A stretch of 64,000 bases of DNA from Pseudomonas sp. ZH-FAD (GCF_002803095.1 NZ_PGLR01000031.1:1-64000), one strand, 5' to 3'. Positions 43,974 through 56,203 are shown, counted from the first letter of the stretch. The notes: generated by a model not told the origin, from the letters alone. Translations and numbers: made by a program.

Positions 43974-45719
43974 TTGGATGCCAGCGCCATCAACAATCTG
44001 TTCTTGATCGGCGCCTTGCTGGTAGCAGCCAGCATTCTGGTCAGCGCGTTCGGCACCCGCTTCGGCATCCCCATCCTGGTGATCTTCCTTGCGGTCGGCA
44101 TGCTCGCCGGCACCGACGGCCCTGGCGGCATCGTCTTCGACAACTACCCCCTGGCCTATCTGGTGGGCAACCTGGCGCTGGCCGTGATTCTGCTCGATGG
44201 CGGAATGCGCACACGGGTTTCCAGCTTCCGCGTGGCGCTTTGGCCGTCGCTATCCTTGGCGACGGTGGGGGTGGTGATAACCGCAGGCTTGACCGGCGTG
44301 GCTGCCACCTGGTTATTCAACCTGACCCTGCTGGAAGGCTTGCTGATCGGCGCCATCGTCGGCTCCACCGATGCGGCGGCGGTGTTCTCCCTGCTCGGCG
44401 GGCGTGGCCTCAACGAGCGGGTCAGCTCCACCCTGGAAATCGAGTCCGGCAGTAACGACCCGATGGCCGTATTCCTCACCGTGACCCTGATCTCCATGCT
44501 CGCCCGCGGCCAGACCGGCTTCAGTTGGGACCTGCCGGTTCAGCTGGTGCAGCAGTTCGGTTTAGGTGCCCTGCTGGGCCTCGGGGGAGGCTGGCTACTG
44601 CTCAAGCTGGTCAATCGCATGGAGCTGGCCGCTGGTCTTTACCCACTGCTGGTAGTCAGCGGCGGCCTGATCATCTTCGCCATCACCACCGCCGTGGGCG
44701 GCAGCGGCATCCTTGCCATCTACCTGTGCGGTCTGTTGCTGGGCAACCGGCCGATCCGCTCGCGCCACGGTATCCTGCACATGCTCGACGGCCTCACCTG
44801 GCTGGCGCAGATCGGCATGTTCCTGGTCCTCGGCTTGCTGATCACACCGCACGAGCTGCTGCCCATCGCCCTGCCGGCACTGGCCCTGGCACTGTGGATG
44901 ATTCTCTTCGCGCGGCCGCTGTCGATCTTCCTCGGCCTGCTGCCGTTTCGCGCCTTCCATGACCGCGAGCGGATCTTCATCGCCTGGGTCGGCCTGCGCG
45001 GCGCCGTACCCATCATCCTCGCGGTGTTCCCGCTGATGGCCGGCCTGCCCAACGCGCAGCTGTTCTTCAACGTGGCGTTCTTCATCGTGATCATCTCGCT
45101 GCTGCTGCAGGGCACCAGCCTGCCGTTGGCCGCCAAGCTGATGCGTGTGACCGTACCGCCGGAGCCGGCACCAGTGTCACGCGCCGGCCTGGAAGTACAC
45201 CCGACCAGCCAGTGGGAGCTGTTCGTCTATCGCCTGGGGGCAGAAAAATGGTGCATCGGCGCCGCCCTGCGTGAGCTGAACATGCCCGAGGGCACCCGTA
45301 TCGCCGCCCTGTTCCGTGGCCGCGAGCTGCTTCACCCATCGGGCAGCACGCGCCTGCAAGCTGGCGACCTGCTCTGCGTGATCGGCCACGAACATGACCT
45401 GCCGGCACTCGGCAAGCTGTTCAGTCAGGCCCCGAAACGTGGCCAAGACCTGCGTTTCTTCGGCGACTTCGTACTCGAAGGCGACGCCGAACTGAGCGCC
45501 GTCGCGGCGCTCTACGGCCTGAAGCTCGACGAGCTGGAAGGCAATCAGCCGCTGGGGCGCTTCATCGCTCACGAAATCGGTGGCGAGCCCGTAGTCGGCG
45601 ACCAGGTGGAGTGGCAGGGCCTGACCTGGACGGTAGCAGCCATGGAAGGGAACAAGGTGCGCAAAGTCGGCGTCAGATTCCCCGAAGGCACGCGCCCAGG
45701 CCCAGGGCTGCACTTCTAG
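43974..45719 (+). CDS. cvrA: K+/H+ antiporter, CvrA/NhaP2 type
   Basis: Inner-membrane cation/proton antiporter that helps control cytoplasmic K+ under osmotic or alkaline stress. The first 400 residues are CPA1-type membrane helices (FGTRFGIPILVIFLAVGMLAG; GSTDAAAVFSLL; EIESGSNDPMAVFL). The cytoplasmic tail has a TrkA-C domain (about 410-490) and a CorC/HlyC-type domain to the end, the arrangement of NhaP2/CvrA. The start is TTG at 43974 with GGAG nine bases upstream; a nearby ATG in frame is absent. It precedes an MscS-type channel, another osmotic-response gene. Confidence 0.9.
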   Translation: MDASAINNLFLIGALLVAASILVSAFGTRFGIPILVIFLAVGMLAGTDGPGGIVFDNYPLAYLVGNLALAVILLDGGMRTRVSSFRVALWPSLSLATVGVVITAGLTGVAATWLFNLTLLEGLLIGAIVGSTDAAAVFSLLGGRGLNERVSSTLEIESGSNDPMAVFLTVTLISMLARGQTGFSWDLPVQLVQQFGLGALLGLGGGWLLLKLVNRMELAAGLYPLLVVSGGLIIFAITTAVGGSGILAIYLCGLLLGNRPIRSRHGILHMLDGLTWLAQIGMFLVLGLLITPHELLPIALPALALALWMILFARPLSIFLGLLPFRAFHDRERIFIAWVGLRGAVPIILAVFPLMAGLPNAQLFFNVAFFIVIISLLLQGTSLPLAAKLMRVTVPPEPAPVSRAGLEVHPTSQWELFVYRLGAEKWCIGAALRELNMPEGTRIAALFRGRELLHPSGSTRLQAGDLLCVIGHEHDLPALGKLFSQAPKRGQDLRFFGDFVLEGDAELSAVAALYGLKLDELEGNQPLGRFIAHEIGGEPVVGDQVEWQGLTWTVAAMEGNKVRKVGVRFPEGTRPGPGLHF

Positions 45720-45768
45720 CAAGCAGTTGAAAACTACCGGCTAGGACTCTGCTAGCATCAGCATCACG

Positions 45769-45788
45769 CGCGGGCCACAGGGCCCGCG
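45769..45788 (+). terminator. Hairpin between antiporter and channel genes
   Basis: CGCGGGCC-ACAG-GGCCCGCG is a perfect 8-bp stem, followed by TCTTCGTTGT. A modest intrinsic terminator, 49 bp after the antiporter stop. Confidence 0.55.
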
Positions 45789-45847
45789 TCTTCGTTGTGC
45801 CGCAGGTATTCTCAATCGTTACCGCTCACTCAGTAGATCAATCGACC

Positions 45848-49198
<3,351 letters not shown>

Positions 49199-49214
49199 GC
49201 AGTCAGGAACCCTG

Positions 49215-50678
49215 GTGAAAAGTCTCGATACGCTGAGCTTCGACAACCGCTTCGCCCGCCTCGGCGATGCGTTCTCAACCGAAATACTGCCCGAACCGAT
49301 CGAGCAGCCAAGGTTGGTGGTGGCGAGCGAGTCAGCCTTGGCTCTGCTCGATCTCGCCGCTAGCGAAGCACAGCGCTCCGAGTTCGCCGAACTGTTCGCC
49401 GGACACAAACTCTGGGAAGAAGCCGAGCCGCGCGCCATGGTCTATTCCGGGCACCAGTTCGGCGGCTACACCCCGCGCCTGGGCGACGGTCGCGGGTTGC
49501 TGCTGGGCGAAGTGGTCAACGAGGCCGGCGAGTACTGGGATCTACACCTCAAGGGCGCCGGCATGACGCCCTACTCGCGCATGGGCGATGGCCGCGCGGT
49601 ACTGCGCAGCTCGATCCGCGAATTTCTCGCCAGCGAACACCTGCACGCCCTCGGTATCCCCAGCTCGCGCGCGCTGTGCGTGACCGGCTCGGCGACACCG
49701 GTGTGGCGCGAGAAGCAGGAAAGCGCCGCCATGGTCCTGCGACTGGCGCAGAGCCACGTGCGCTTCGGCCACTTCGAATACTTCTACTACACGCGCCAGC
49801 ACGAGCACCTGAAGACCCTGGGCGAACACGTCATGGCCTGCCACTTCCCGCAGTGCCTGGAACAGGACGAACCCTGGCTGGCGCTGCTGCGCGAAGTGAT
49901 CGAACGCACCGCCGCGATGATCGCTCACTGGCAGGCCTATGGCTTCTGCCATGGCGTGATGAACACCGACAACATGTCGATCCTCGGCATCACCTTCGAC
50001 TACGGCCCTTACGCCTTCCTCGACGATTTCGACGCCAACCACATCTGCAACCATTCCGACGACACCGGTCGCTACAGCTTCAGCAATCAGGTGCCCATCG
50101 CCCATTGGAACCTCGCCGCACTGGCCCAGGCGCTGACGCCTTTCGCCGCGGTCGAACAATTGCGCGAGGCCTTGGAGTTGTTCCTGCCGCTGTACCAAGC
50201 GCACTACCTCGACCTGATGCGCAAGCGCCTGGGTTTCACCAGCGCCGAGGATGAGGACGAAGCGCTGATCCAGCGTCTGCTGCAACTGATGCAGGCCGGT
50301 AAATCCACCGACTACACCCTGTTCTTCCGCCACCTCGGCGAACAGGCGCCTGCCGATGCCCTGAAAATCGTGCGTGACGATTTCGTCGACCTCGCCGGCT
50401 TCGACGCCTGGAGCCGCGACTACCTGGCCCGTTGCGAACGCGAAGGCGGCGAACAGGCCGAACGCCAGGTGCGCATGCATTCGGTCAACCCCAGGTACAT
50501 CCTGCGCAACTACCTGGCGCAGCAGGCCATCGAAGCCGCCGAACAGGGCGACTATGAGCCGGTACGCGAGCTGCACGCGGTGCTCTCGCGCCCGTTCGAC
50601 GAACAGCCGGACATGCAGCGCTATGCCGAACGCCCACCGGAGTGGGGCAAGCACCTGGAGATCAGCTGTTCGTCGTAA
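49215..50678 (+). CDS. selO: Protein adenylyltransferase SelO (YdiU)
   Basis: SelO pseudokinases transfer AMP from ATP to Ser/Thr/Tyr of target proteins, with roles in redox stress. The 487-residue sequence begins LDTLSFDNRFARLG and contains AMVYSGHQFGGYTPRLGDGR, LHLKGAGMTPYSRMGDGRAV, and the C-terminal GVMNTDNMSILGITFDYGPY with conserved metal-binding Asn and Asp. The start is GTG at 49215 with AGGA upstream, giving the normal bacterial size. It is 17 bp after the channel gene, so read-through is likely. The order channel-selO is conserved in P. aeruginosa. Confidence 0.95.
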   Translation: MKSLDTLSFDNRFARLGDAFSTEILPEPIEQPRLVVASESALALLDLAASEAQRSEFAELFAGHKLWEEAEPRAMVYSGHQFGGYTPRLGDGRGLLLGEVVNEAGEYWDLHLKGAGMTPYSRMGDGRAVLRSSIREFLASEHLHALGIPSSRALCVTGSATPVWREKQESAAMVLRLAQSHVRFGHFEYFYYTRQHEHLKTLGEHVMACHFPQCLEQDEPWLALLREVIERTAAMIAHWQAYGFCHGVMNTDNMSILGITFDYGPYAFLDDFDANHICNHSDDTGRYSFSNQVPIAHWNLAALAQALTPFAAVEQLREALELFLPLYQAHYLDLMRKRLGFTSAEDEDEALIQRLLQLMQAGKSTDYTLFFRHLGEQAPADALKIVRDDFVDLAGFDAWSRDYLARCEREGGEQAERQVRMHSVNPRYILRNYLAQQAIEAAEQGDYEPVRELHAVLSRPFDEQPDMQRYAERPPEWGKHLEISCSS

Positions 50679-50782
50679 GTGATAGCGCCTTGGCCCTGTT
50701 CGTGGTGGCCCACCGACTCAGGCCAGGCCTCTCGACAGCGCTTATCTGTTAAATCGAAAAGGCATATCAATCTGCCCAAACA

Positions 50783-50803
50783 TTCTTAGACTATCTAAAA
50801 GAA
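50783..50803. promoter_or_regulatory. A/T-rich dyad upstream of the SLC13 permease
   Basis: TTCTTAGA and TCTAAAAGAA form a near dyad separated by CTA, in the 281-bp gap between selO and the permease. The rest of the gap shows no further gene. The dyad might be an operator for sulfur-status control; this is a guess from position. Confidence 0.35.
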
Positions 50804-50959
50804 CCCCTCTATCTTGGCGCCCTGCCAGGCCGCCCAGTGCGCGCCCGATACCTCACACGAGATTCGACGCAAAGAATCTGTCCCCGATCCCGCTGGCCGA
50901 GGCCTGCTGCCAAACAGCCAGGCCACCCAGCGGATCAGAGACCGGTTCTAAGGATTTTC

Positions 50960-52750
50960 ATGCTCTGGGACTCCCTGCCTCTGCTGTTTGTCGGCGCCCT
51001 GCTGATCTGGGTGCTCTATGCCTTCGTCCGCGAAAAGTGGAGCCCGGACATCGTCGCCGCCATCGCCGTGGCCGCCTTGCTGGTCAGCCAACTGCTGACG
51101 CCAGGCGAAGTGCTCAGCGTGCTGTCCAACTCAGCCCCCGTGACCATTGCCTGCATGTTCGTGCTCTCCGCTGCGCTGGAGCGTACCGGCTGCATCGACG
51201 CTCTCGGCAATTGGCTGGGCAATCTGGTCGGTACCAGCCCCATTCGCGTGCTCACCGGCCTCACCGTCACCGCGCTGGTGGTATCGGCCTGCCTGAACAA
51301 CACGCCGGTGGTGGCCATCCTCACCCCGGTGGCCATCGCCTTGGCGCGCCGCGCCGGTACCCTGCCGTCGAAACTGCTGATTCCCCTGTCCTACGCCACC
51401 ATTCTCGGCGGCACCCTGACCATGATCGGCACCTCGACCAACATCTTGGTCGACGGCGTCGCACGCAAGGCCGGCATGGCGCCCTTTGGCATCTTCGAGA
51501 TCACCGGCGTAGGCCTGATCATGGCCGCCTTTGGCATGCTGTACCTGCTGACCGTAGGTCGCCACCTGCTGCCGGAACGCGAGACCCTGTCGCGCCAGCT
51601 GCGCCCGGATCTGTCGCGCACCTTCATGACCGAACTGCTGGTACCGCACGACTCACCGATGATCGGCAAGACCCTGCACGAAGCCAATCTCAATGGCGGC
51701 AGCGGCCTGCAGGTGCTCAAGCTGTTCCGTGAAGAGCAGGAGCTGACCGAACCCGGCGCCGAAACCCTGCTCTCCAGTGGCGACCGCCTGGTGCTGCACG
51801 GCCAGGTCAAGGATGTGGTGGAGCTGCGTGAGAGCGGCCACCTGAGCTTCAACCGCGGTGACGCCTTCGAGACCATCAGCAGCCACGACGTGATTCTCGC
51901 CGAGGCCATAGTCGGGCGTAACTCGCGCTACAGCCACCGGCCGATGCGCGACCTGGACCTCACCGCGCGCTACGGTATCGCTGTGCTCGCCGTGCATCGC
52001 CAGGACGAGAACGTGCAGGGCAACCTCGATGACTTCGAGCTGCAGTTCGGCGACGTGATGCTGGTCGAAGGCACCCCCGCGCAGATCAAACGCTTCGCCG
52101 ACAATGGCGAGCTGATCAGCCTCAACGCCGTGCAGGAGCGAGCCTTCCGCCGCGACAAGGCGCCCATCGCGATTCTCTCCACCCTGGCCGTGATGTTGCT
52201 GGCCGCCTTTGGCGTGATGCCCATCGAGGGCCTGGCGATCATCGGCGCAGTCACCGTTCTGGCGACCCGCTGCCTGGATGTGGAAGACGCCTACAAGGCA
52301 GTGGACTGGAAGATCCTCAGCCTGATCTTCGGCATGCTGGCCATCAGCATCGCCATGGACAAGGTCGGCCTGGTCAAGCTGCTGGTGGAAAACGTCATGG
52401 GCTGGCTGCCCTGGGCTGGACCGCTGCTGATGCTGAGCTTCATCTACCTGTTCACGTCCATCCTTACCGAAATGCTGTCGAACAACGCCGTGGCCGTGCT
52501 GATCACCCCCATCGCCATTGGCATGGCCCAACATCTGGGCGTGGACCCACGCGCCTTCGTGGTCGCAGTGATGTTCGCCGCCAGTGCCAGCTTCGCCACG
52601 CCCATCGGCTACCAGACCAACACCTTCGTCTACAACGCCGGTGGCTACCGCTTTACCGACTTCATGAAGATCGGTATTCCCCTGAACCTGCTGCTGTGGG
52701 GCGTAGCCACCCTGGTCATCCCCTGGTTCTTCCCGCTGACCCCGCTCTGA
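50960..52750 (+). CDS. SLC13-family permease with TrkA-C domains
   Basis: A 596-residue inner-membrane anion transporter of the SLC13/DASS type. Two membrane halves flank two cytoplasmic TrkA-C-like segments (about 210-290 and 300-385). Family motifs: CLNNTPVVAILTPVAIA and GTSTNILVDG in the first half and LTEMLSNNAVAVLITPIAI with FATPIGYQTNTFVY in the second. Substrate may be sulfate or another divalent anion; the TrkA-C domains suggest nucleotide or ion sensing. ATG at 50960 has AAGGA six bases upstream; the longer frame from 50837 is unsupported. trxC follows 58 bp later. Confidence 0.85.
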   Translation: MLWDSLPLLFVGALLIWVLYAFVREKWSPDIVAAIAVAALLVSQLLTPGEVLSVLSNSAPVTIACMFVLSAALERTGCIDALGNWLGNLVGTSPIRVLTGLTVTALVVSACLNNTPVVAILTPVAIALARRAGTLPSKLLIPLSYATILGGTLTMIGTSTNILVDGVARKAGMAPFGIFEITGVGLIMAAFGMLYLLTVGRHLLPERETLSRQLRPDLSRTFMTELLVPHDSPMIGKTLHEANLNGGSGLQVLKLFREEQELTEPGAETLLSSGDRLVLHGQVKDVVELRESGHLSFNRGDAFETISSHDVILAEAIVGRNSRYSHRPMRDLDLTARYGIAVLAVHRQDENVQGNLDDFELQFGDVMLVEGTPAQIKRFADNGELISLNAVQERAFRRDKAPIAILSTLAVMLLAAFGVMPIEGLAIIGAVTVLATRCLDVEDAYKAVDWKILSLIFGMLAISIAMDKVGLVKLLVENVMGWLPWAGPLLMLSFIYLFTSILTEMLSNNAVAVLITPIAIGMAQHLGVDPRAFVVAVMFAASASFATPIGYQTNTFVYNAGGYRFTDFMKIGIPLNLLLWGVATLVIPWFFPLTPL

Positions 52751-52808
52751 CTTGATATCCGCAGGCGCTGGCTCCATTTAAGGCACATGACCCACGGAGC
52801 CTCGCCTC

Positions 52809-53243
52809 ATGTCCGATCCGCTGCTGATTCCCTGCCCGCACTGCAACGGGCTCAACCGTCTTCCCGCCGAGCGTCTGCACGACGCCCCACGCTGCGGCCG
52901 CTGCAAGAGCGAAGTGCTGCCCGCAGCGCCCATCACGCTCACCCAAGCCAACTTCGCCAGTCAGTTGAAAGGCGACCTGCCATTGCTGGTGGATGTCTGG
53001 GCCAGTTGGTGCGGTCCCTGCCAGGCCTTCGCACCGACCTTCCAGCAGGCAGCCGCACAGCTGCAGGGACGCTGCCGCCTGGGCAAGCTCGATAGCGAGG
53101 CCAACCCGAACCTGGCCGGGCAACTGGGCATCCGTTCCATCCCCAGCCTGATCCTGTTCAAGGGCGGCGCCGAAGTCGCCCGCCAGAGCGGCGCCATGCC
53201 TCTCCCCCAACTGCAAGCCTGGCTGCGCCAACAGGGCATTTAG
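52809..53243 (+). CDS. trxC: Thioredoxin TrxC (thioredoxin 2)
   Basis: Disulfide reductase with an N-terminal zinc ribbon: CPHC (about residues 9-12) and CGRC (about 34-37) bind Zn, followed by a thioredoxin fold with WASWCGPCQAF as the redox centre and RSIPSLILFKGG with the cis-Pro. The 144 residues fit TrxC. In other bacteria TrxC is induced by oxidative stress; no OxyR site was looked for in detail here. It lies downstream of the SLC13 gene and ends nine bp before an inverted repeat. Confidence 0.95.
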   Translation: MSDPLLIPCPHCNGLNRLPAERLHDAPRCGRCKSEVLPAAPITLTQANFASQLKGDLPLLVDVWASWCGPCQAFAPTFQQAAAQLQGRCRLGKLDSEANPNLAGQLGIRSIPSLILFKGGAEVARQSGAMPLPQLQAWLRQQGI

Positions 53244-53252
53244 GATGCGCCT

Positions 53253-53313
53253 GTAGCCCGGATGCAATCCGGGGATAGCCGGTGCGCGATTTCCCGGATT
53301 GCATCCGGGCTAC
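53253..53313. repeat. Intergenic inverted repeat, GTAGCCCGGATG family, intact
   Basis: Two perfect 21-bp arms (starting GTAGCCCGGATGCAATCC) face each other across 19 bp. It is the intact version of the element at 37614-37672 and lies between trxC and the thioesterase gene. Confidence 0.85.
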
Positions 53314-53422
53314 GTACCTGGGGCGCTTGAGCGCTTCGGTCAGTCGCCACGGTCGCTGCGGTCAATTGCAGCGCGCTATCCGCCCCTTAGTCTGGCAAAA
53401 CGTCCGCTCAAGGAGTTTCGCC

Positions 53423-53866
53423 ATGCCGCTGCCCGTAGAAATCGCTCGTCAGCTCACCGAAGAACAGATCGCCTTCGTCAAACGCAGCGGCCTCAAGGCC
53501 GAGGTGCTGGAGCCAGGCTTCGTGCGCCTGCGCATGCCCCTGCAAGGCAACCAGAACCATATCGGCAGCATGTACGCCGGCGCCTTGTTCACCCTCGCGG
53601 AAATACCTGGCGGCGCGCTGTTTCTGACCAGCTTCGACGCCCAGCGCTTCTATCCCATCATCAAGGAAATGAACCTGCGCTTTCGTCGCCCGGCCACGGG
53701 CGACATTCAGGTCGAGGCGCGCCTCTCAGCCGAGGAAATCGCCCAGCTGGAAGAACAGGCCAACCAGCAGGGCAAGGCCGAATATCTGCTGGAGCTGCAA
53801 CTGACCGACGGCAGCGGCGAAGTGGTCGCAGAAAGTCGCGGGTACTACCAATTGCGTTTACGCTGA
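53423..53866 (+). CDS. Hotdog-fold thioesterase-like protein (PaaI/YiiD-C type)
   Basis: A 147-residue protein with hotdog-fold features: RLRMPLQGNQNHIGSMYAGALFTLAEIPGG, the central helix region typical of PaaI/YiiD-C proteins, then MNLRFRRPATGDIQVEARLS and a strand-rich end. It probably hydrolyses or binds an acyl thioester; the catalytic acidic residue is not certain. ATG at 53423 has AAGGAG upstream. It precedes the universal-stress gene as in P. aeruginosa (PA5026-PA5027). Confidence 0.75.
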   Translation: MPLPVEIARQLTEEQIAFVKRSGLKAEVLEPGFVRLRMPLQGNQNHIGSMYAGALFTLAEIPGGALFLTSFDAQRFYPIIKEMNLRFRRPATGDIQVEARLSAEEIAQLEEQANQQGKAEYLLELQLTDGSGEVVAESRGYYQLRLR

Positions 53867-53910
53867 ATGACGCCGCTGCCTGCATTCGCAATCGGTAACA
53901 GTCTCCGACC

Positions 53911-53924
53911 TTGCCATAGGTCAA
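53911..53924 (+). promoter_or_regulatory. ANR/FNR-like site upstream of the usp gene
   Basis: TTGCCATAGGTCAA resembles the ANR consensus TTGAC-N4-ATCAA in having TTG and TCAA at the right spacing. A TAAAAT at 53951-53956 could be the -10, placing the site near -42 to -45, where class II FNR-type activators bind. Confidence 0.45.
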
Positions 53925-53988
53925 AAGAGCGGCTATCTGAACAGGCACAATAAAATTGCCGAGGGGTATCGGCAGGAGAGCCGTCACC

Positions 53989-54786
53989 ATGTTCAAGCAC
54001 ATTCTTATCGCCCATGACCTGCGCGACACCGCTGACATGGCGTTGTGCCGCGCCACGCAGTTGGCGCAGCAGCACAACGCCCGCCTGAGCATCCTGCACG
54101 TGCTCGACCCCAGCCAGAGTAGCGAACAGCATGAAAAGGCGCGCCAAGCGCTGGATCGCAGCCTGACCCGATACGCCCCTCCCGGCACCGAACTGCGCAT
54201 GCTCAGCGGCAAACCTTCGGAAGTGGTGCTGCAACAGGTTCAGGACAGCGGCTGCGACCTGCTGGTGCTGGGCGGGCACCACCAGCGTCATGACTTTTTC
54301 TCCGGCACCAGCCTCGATCGCATCGCCCGCCGCTGCACCGTGCCGCTGCTGCTGGTAGCGCGCAACGACTCCCATCCTTATCAGCGGGCGCTGGCCGCCA
54401 TCGACTTCTCCCTGTGCGCCTGCAGTGCCCTCGGCCAGGCCTATCGCCTGCTGCCCGGCGATGCCGAGTTGCACGCTCTACATGTATTCGAACCGGACAA
54501 GGGCACCCCGCAGCAGGTGGAACTGCAACTGCAGACCCAGCGCGGCCTGATCGATCAGCTGTTGCAGGACGAAGCGCAAAGCCTGCCGCCTGGCGGCCCG
54601 AAGCTGAGCCATGACGTACTGCAGGGCGGCATCCTGCGCAGCCTGCAAGAGCAGATCAAGACGCGTCGAGCAGAACTGCTGGTGCTCGGCAGCCACGGCC
54701 GCAGCGCCTTCTCCCAGGCACTGCTGGGTAGCCTGGCGCAGCATTTCCTGCACAAGGCGCCTTGCGACGTGTTCGTGGTGCGCTAA
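53989..54786 (+). CDS. Tandem universal stress protein (two UspA domains)
   Basis: A 265-residue protein made of two Usp domains (about 1-140 and 145-265). Domain 1 starts MFKHILIAHDLRDTADMA and has VLGGHHQRHDFFSG with PLLLVA; domain 2 ends ELLVLGSHGRSAFSQALLGSLAQ with CDVFVVR, a nucleotide-binding G-2x-G-9x-G-type motif. Similar proteins in P. aeruginosa (PA5027) are induced under anaerobic conditions and stationary phase. ATG at 53989 has AGGAG upstream. The ANR-like site at 53911 supports oxygen control. A hairpin follows the stop. Confidence 0.88.
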   Translation: MFKHILIAHDLRDTADMALCRATQLAQQHNARLSILHVLDPSQSSEQHEKARQALDRSLTRYAPPGTELRMLSGKPSEVVLQQVQDSGCDLLVLGGHHQRHDFFSGTSLDRIARRCTVPLLLVARNDSHPYQRALAAIDFSLCACSALGQAYRLLPGDAELHALHVFEPDKGTPQQVELQLQTQRGLIDQLLQDEAQSLPPGGPKLSHDVLQGGILRSLQEQIKTRRAELLVLGSHGRSAFSQALLGSLAQHFLHKAPCDVFVVR

Positions 54787-54791
54787 CGAAC

Positions 54792-54811
54792 AAGGCGCCC
54801 GCGGGCGCCTT
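54792..54811. terminator. Bidirectional hairpin between usp and the ParA-like gene
   Basis: AAGGCGCCCGCGGGCGCCTT is a perfect 20-bp palindrome between the two convergent genes; T-tracts on both sides are short. Confidence 0.65.
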
Positions 54812-54831
54812 GATTTATCGCTGACAGACCT

Positions 54832-55602
54832 TCAAGCCTGATTGAGCAGGTCGTGCAGCTCGACGAACTGCTGCGTCAGCTTGTGCCGTGCATCCAGATG
54901 GATCAGCGGCGTGCACACCTGGTGCGATTCGCGCATCTTCACCGAGCTCATCAGGTTCACCGGCAACACCGGCAAGCCCTCGGCGACCAGCTCGTCCAGC
55001 AACTGCTGCGGCAAGGTCGCGCGCGGCTGGAACTGGTTGACCACGATGCCTTCCACCTCCAGACCATCGTTATGGTCTTCCTTCAACTCGTCGATCTCGG
55101 CCAGCAGGCCATACAGGGCGTTGCGCGAGAAGCTGTCGCAGTCGAAGGGGATCAGCACACGGTCGGCCGCAATCAGCGCGGAAACCGTATAGAAATTCAG
55201 TGCCGGCGGTGTGTCCAGGTAGATGTGGTCGTAATCTTCGGCCAGTTCGTCGAGCAGTTTGCGCAGCTTGTTGATCTTGTGTTTCTGCTCCAGCTTCGGC
55301 TGCAGCTCGGCCAGCTCGGCCGTGGCGGTGACCACATGCAGGTTGTCGAACGGCGTCTCGTAGATATCCACCTTGCCCTTCTTGGCAAAAGGCCCGGAAG
55401 CCAGGGTCTGCTTGAAGAAGTCGGCAATGCCCATGGGAATTTCCTCGCCAGTGAGCCCGGTGAGGTAGTGGGTCGAGTTGGCCTGCGCATCCAGGTCGAT
55501 CAGTAGCGTCCGGTAGCCCTGCGCCGCACTGACCGCGGCGAGGTTACAGGCGATGCTGGACTTGCCCACGCCCCCCTTCTGGTTGAACACCACACGTCGC
55601 AT
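54832..55602 (-). CDS. ParA/MinD-family ATPase
   Basis: A 256-residue deviant Walker ATPase. It opens MRRVVFNQKGGVGKSSIACN (Walker A with the signature lysine), then LLIDLDAQANSTHYL (Walker A') and YLDTPPALNF (Walker B). The ATG at 55602 has AGGTAGG upstream; the frame extends farther to 55704. No ParB or parS lies nearby, so it is an orphan ParA-like protein (PA5028 type), perhaps positioning a cellular complex. It is convergent with usp and divergent from the small lipoprotein gene. Confidence 0.85.
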   Translation of the reverse strand: MRRVVFNQKGGVGKSSIACNLAAVSAAQGYRTLLIDLDAQANSTHYLTGLTGEEIPMGIADFFKQTLASGPFAKKGKVDIYETPFDNLHVVTATAELAELQPKLEQKHKINKLRKLLDELAEDYDHIYLDTPPALNFYTVSALIAADRVLIPFDCDSFSRNALYGLLAEIDELKEDHNDGLEVEGIVVNQFQPRATLPQQLLDELVAEGLPVLPVNLMSSVKMRESHQVCTPLIHLDARHKLTQQFVELHDLLNQA

Positions 55603-55769
55603 CGCACACCTACCTGAGCCTGAGTGACCTCGGATTCTATGCAAAGGCTGTGACAAGCGCGAGGCGTCGAAAAAACTCCGCAAATAATAGCCAAGAGCCA
55701 TCACGCATGATAGTTTGCGCCCGCGCCACCAAGCACCTCAGGACAACACTTTCAAATCAAGGACATGCA

Positions 55770-56201
55770 ATGCCATACCTGCGCACACTACTGATTGGCG
55801 GCCTTCTGGCCATTACCACCGGCTGCGCCAACGGGCTCAACTCTGTACAGAAAGCTGAACTCGACTCCTATGAAGCCCGTGGCCTGGCCATTCAGGAAAA
55901 GAGCCCGGGTACCGGTGCGGCACTTGGGCTGCTCCCTGGAGGCGGCTCTTTCTACGGGCGTGAGTATGGATTTGGGGTAGCCAACCTGCTGCTCTGGCCC
56001 ATCTCCATTCTATGGGACCCTATCAGCGGCTACGATGCGGCACGCAGCATCAATTACAACGTGACCAAGGCGCATATCGCCAAGCTGCATGAGCGCGACA
56101 TGCAGGAGCTGGACGATCAGCTCGGAAGTGGCCAACTCGATATTGCTCAGTACACGCTGGAAAAACGCAAGGTCGACACCAAGTACCGCGCAGGCTTCTA
56201 A
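55770..56201 (+). CDS. Small putative lipoprotein of unknown function
   Basis: A 143-residue protein with a lipoprotein-like signal: MPYLRTLLIGGLLAITTGC, predicted lipidated cysteine at 19 in an atypical lipobox (TTGC). The mature part has a Gly-rich region (ALGLLPGGGSFYGREYGFG), a hydrophobic stretch VANLLLWPISILW that may insert in the membrane, and a helical C-terminus. ATG at 55770 has AAGGA upstream. The stop is followed directly by a strong bidirectional terminator shared with hemE. No function can be assigned. Confidence 0.75.
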   Translation: MPYLRTLLIGGLLAITTGCANGLNSVQKAELDSYEARGLAIQEKSPGTGAALGLLPGGGSFYGREYGFGVANLLLWPISILWDPISGYDAARSINYNVTKAHIAKLHERDMQELDDQLGSGQLDIAQYTLEKRKVDTKYRAGF

Positions 56202-56203
56202 TT

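Noticed and set aside
50837..50959. N-terminal extension of the SLC13 permease
   Set aside because: The ATG at 50960 has AAGGA at ideal spacing and starts the first membrane helix; the extension is Arg/Pro-rich with no membrane character.
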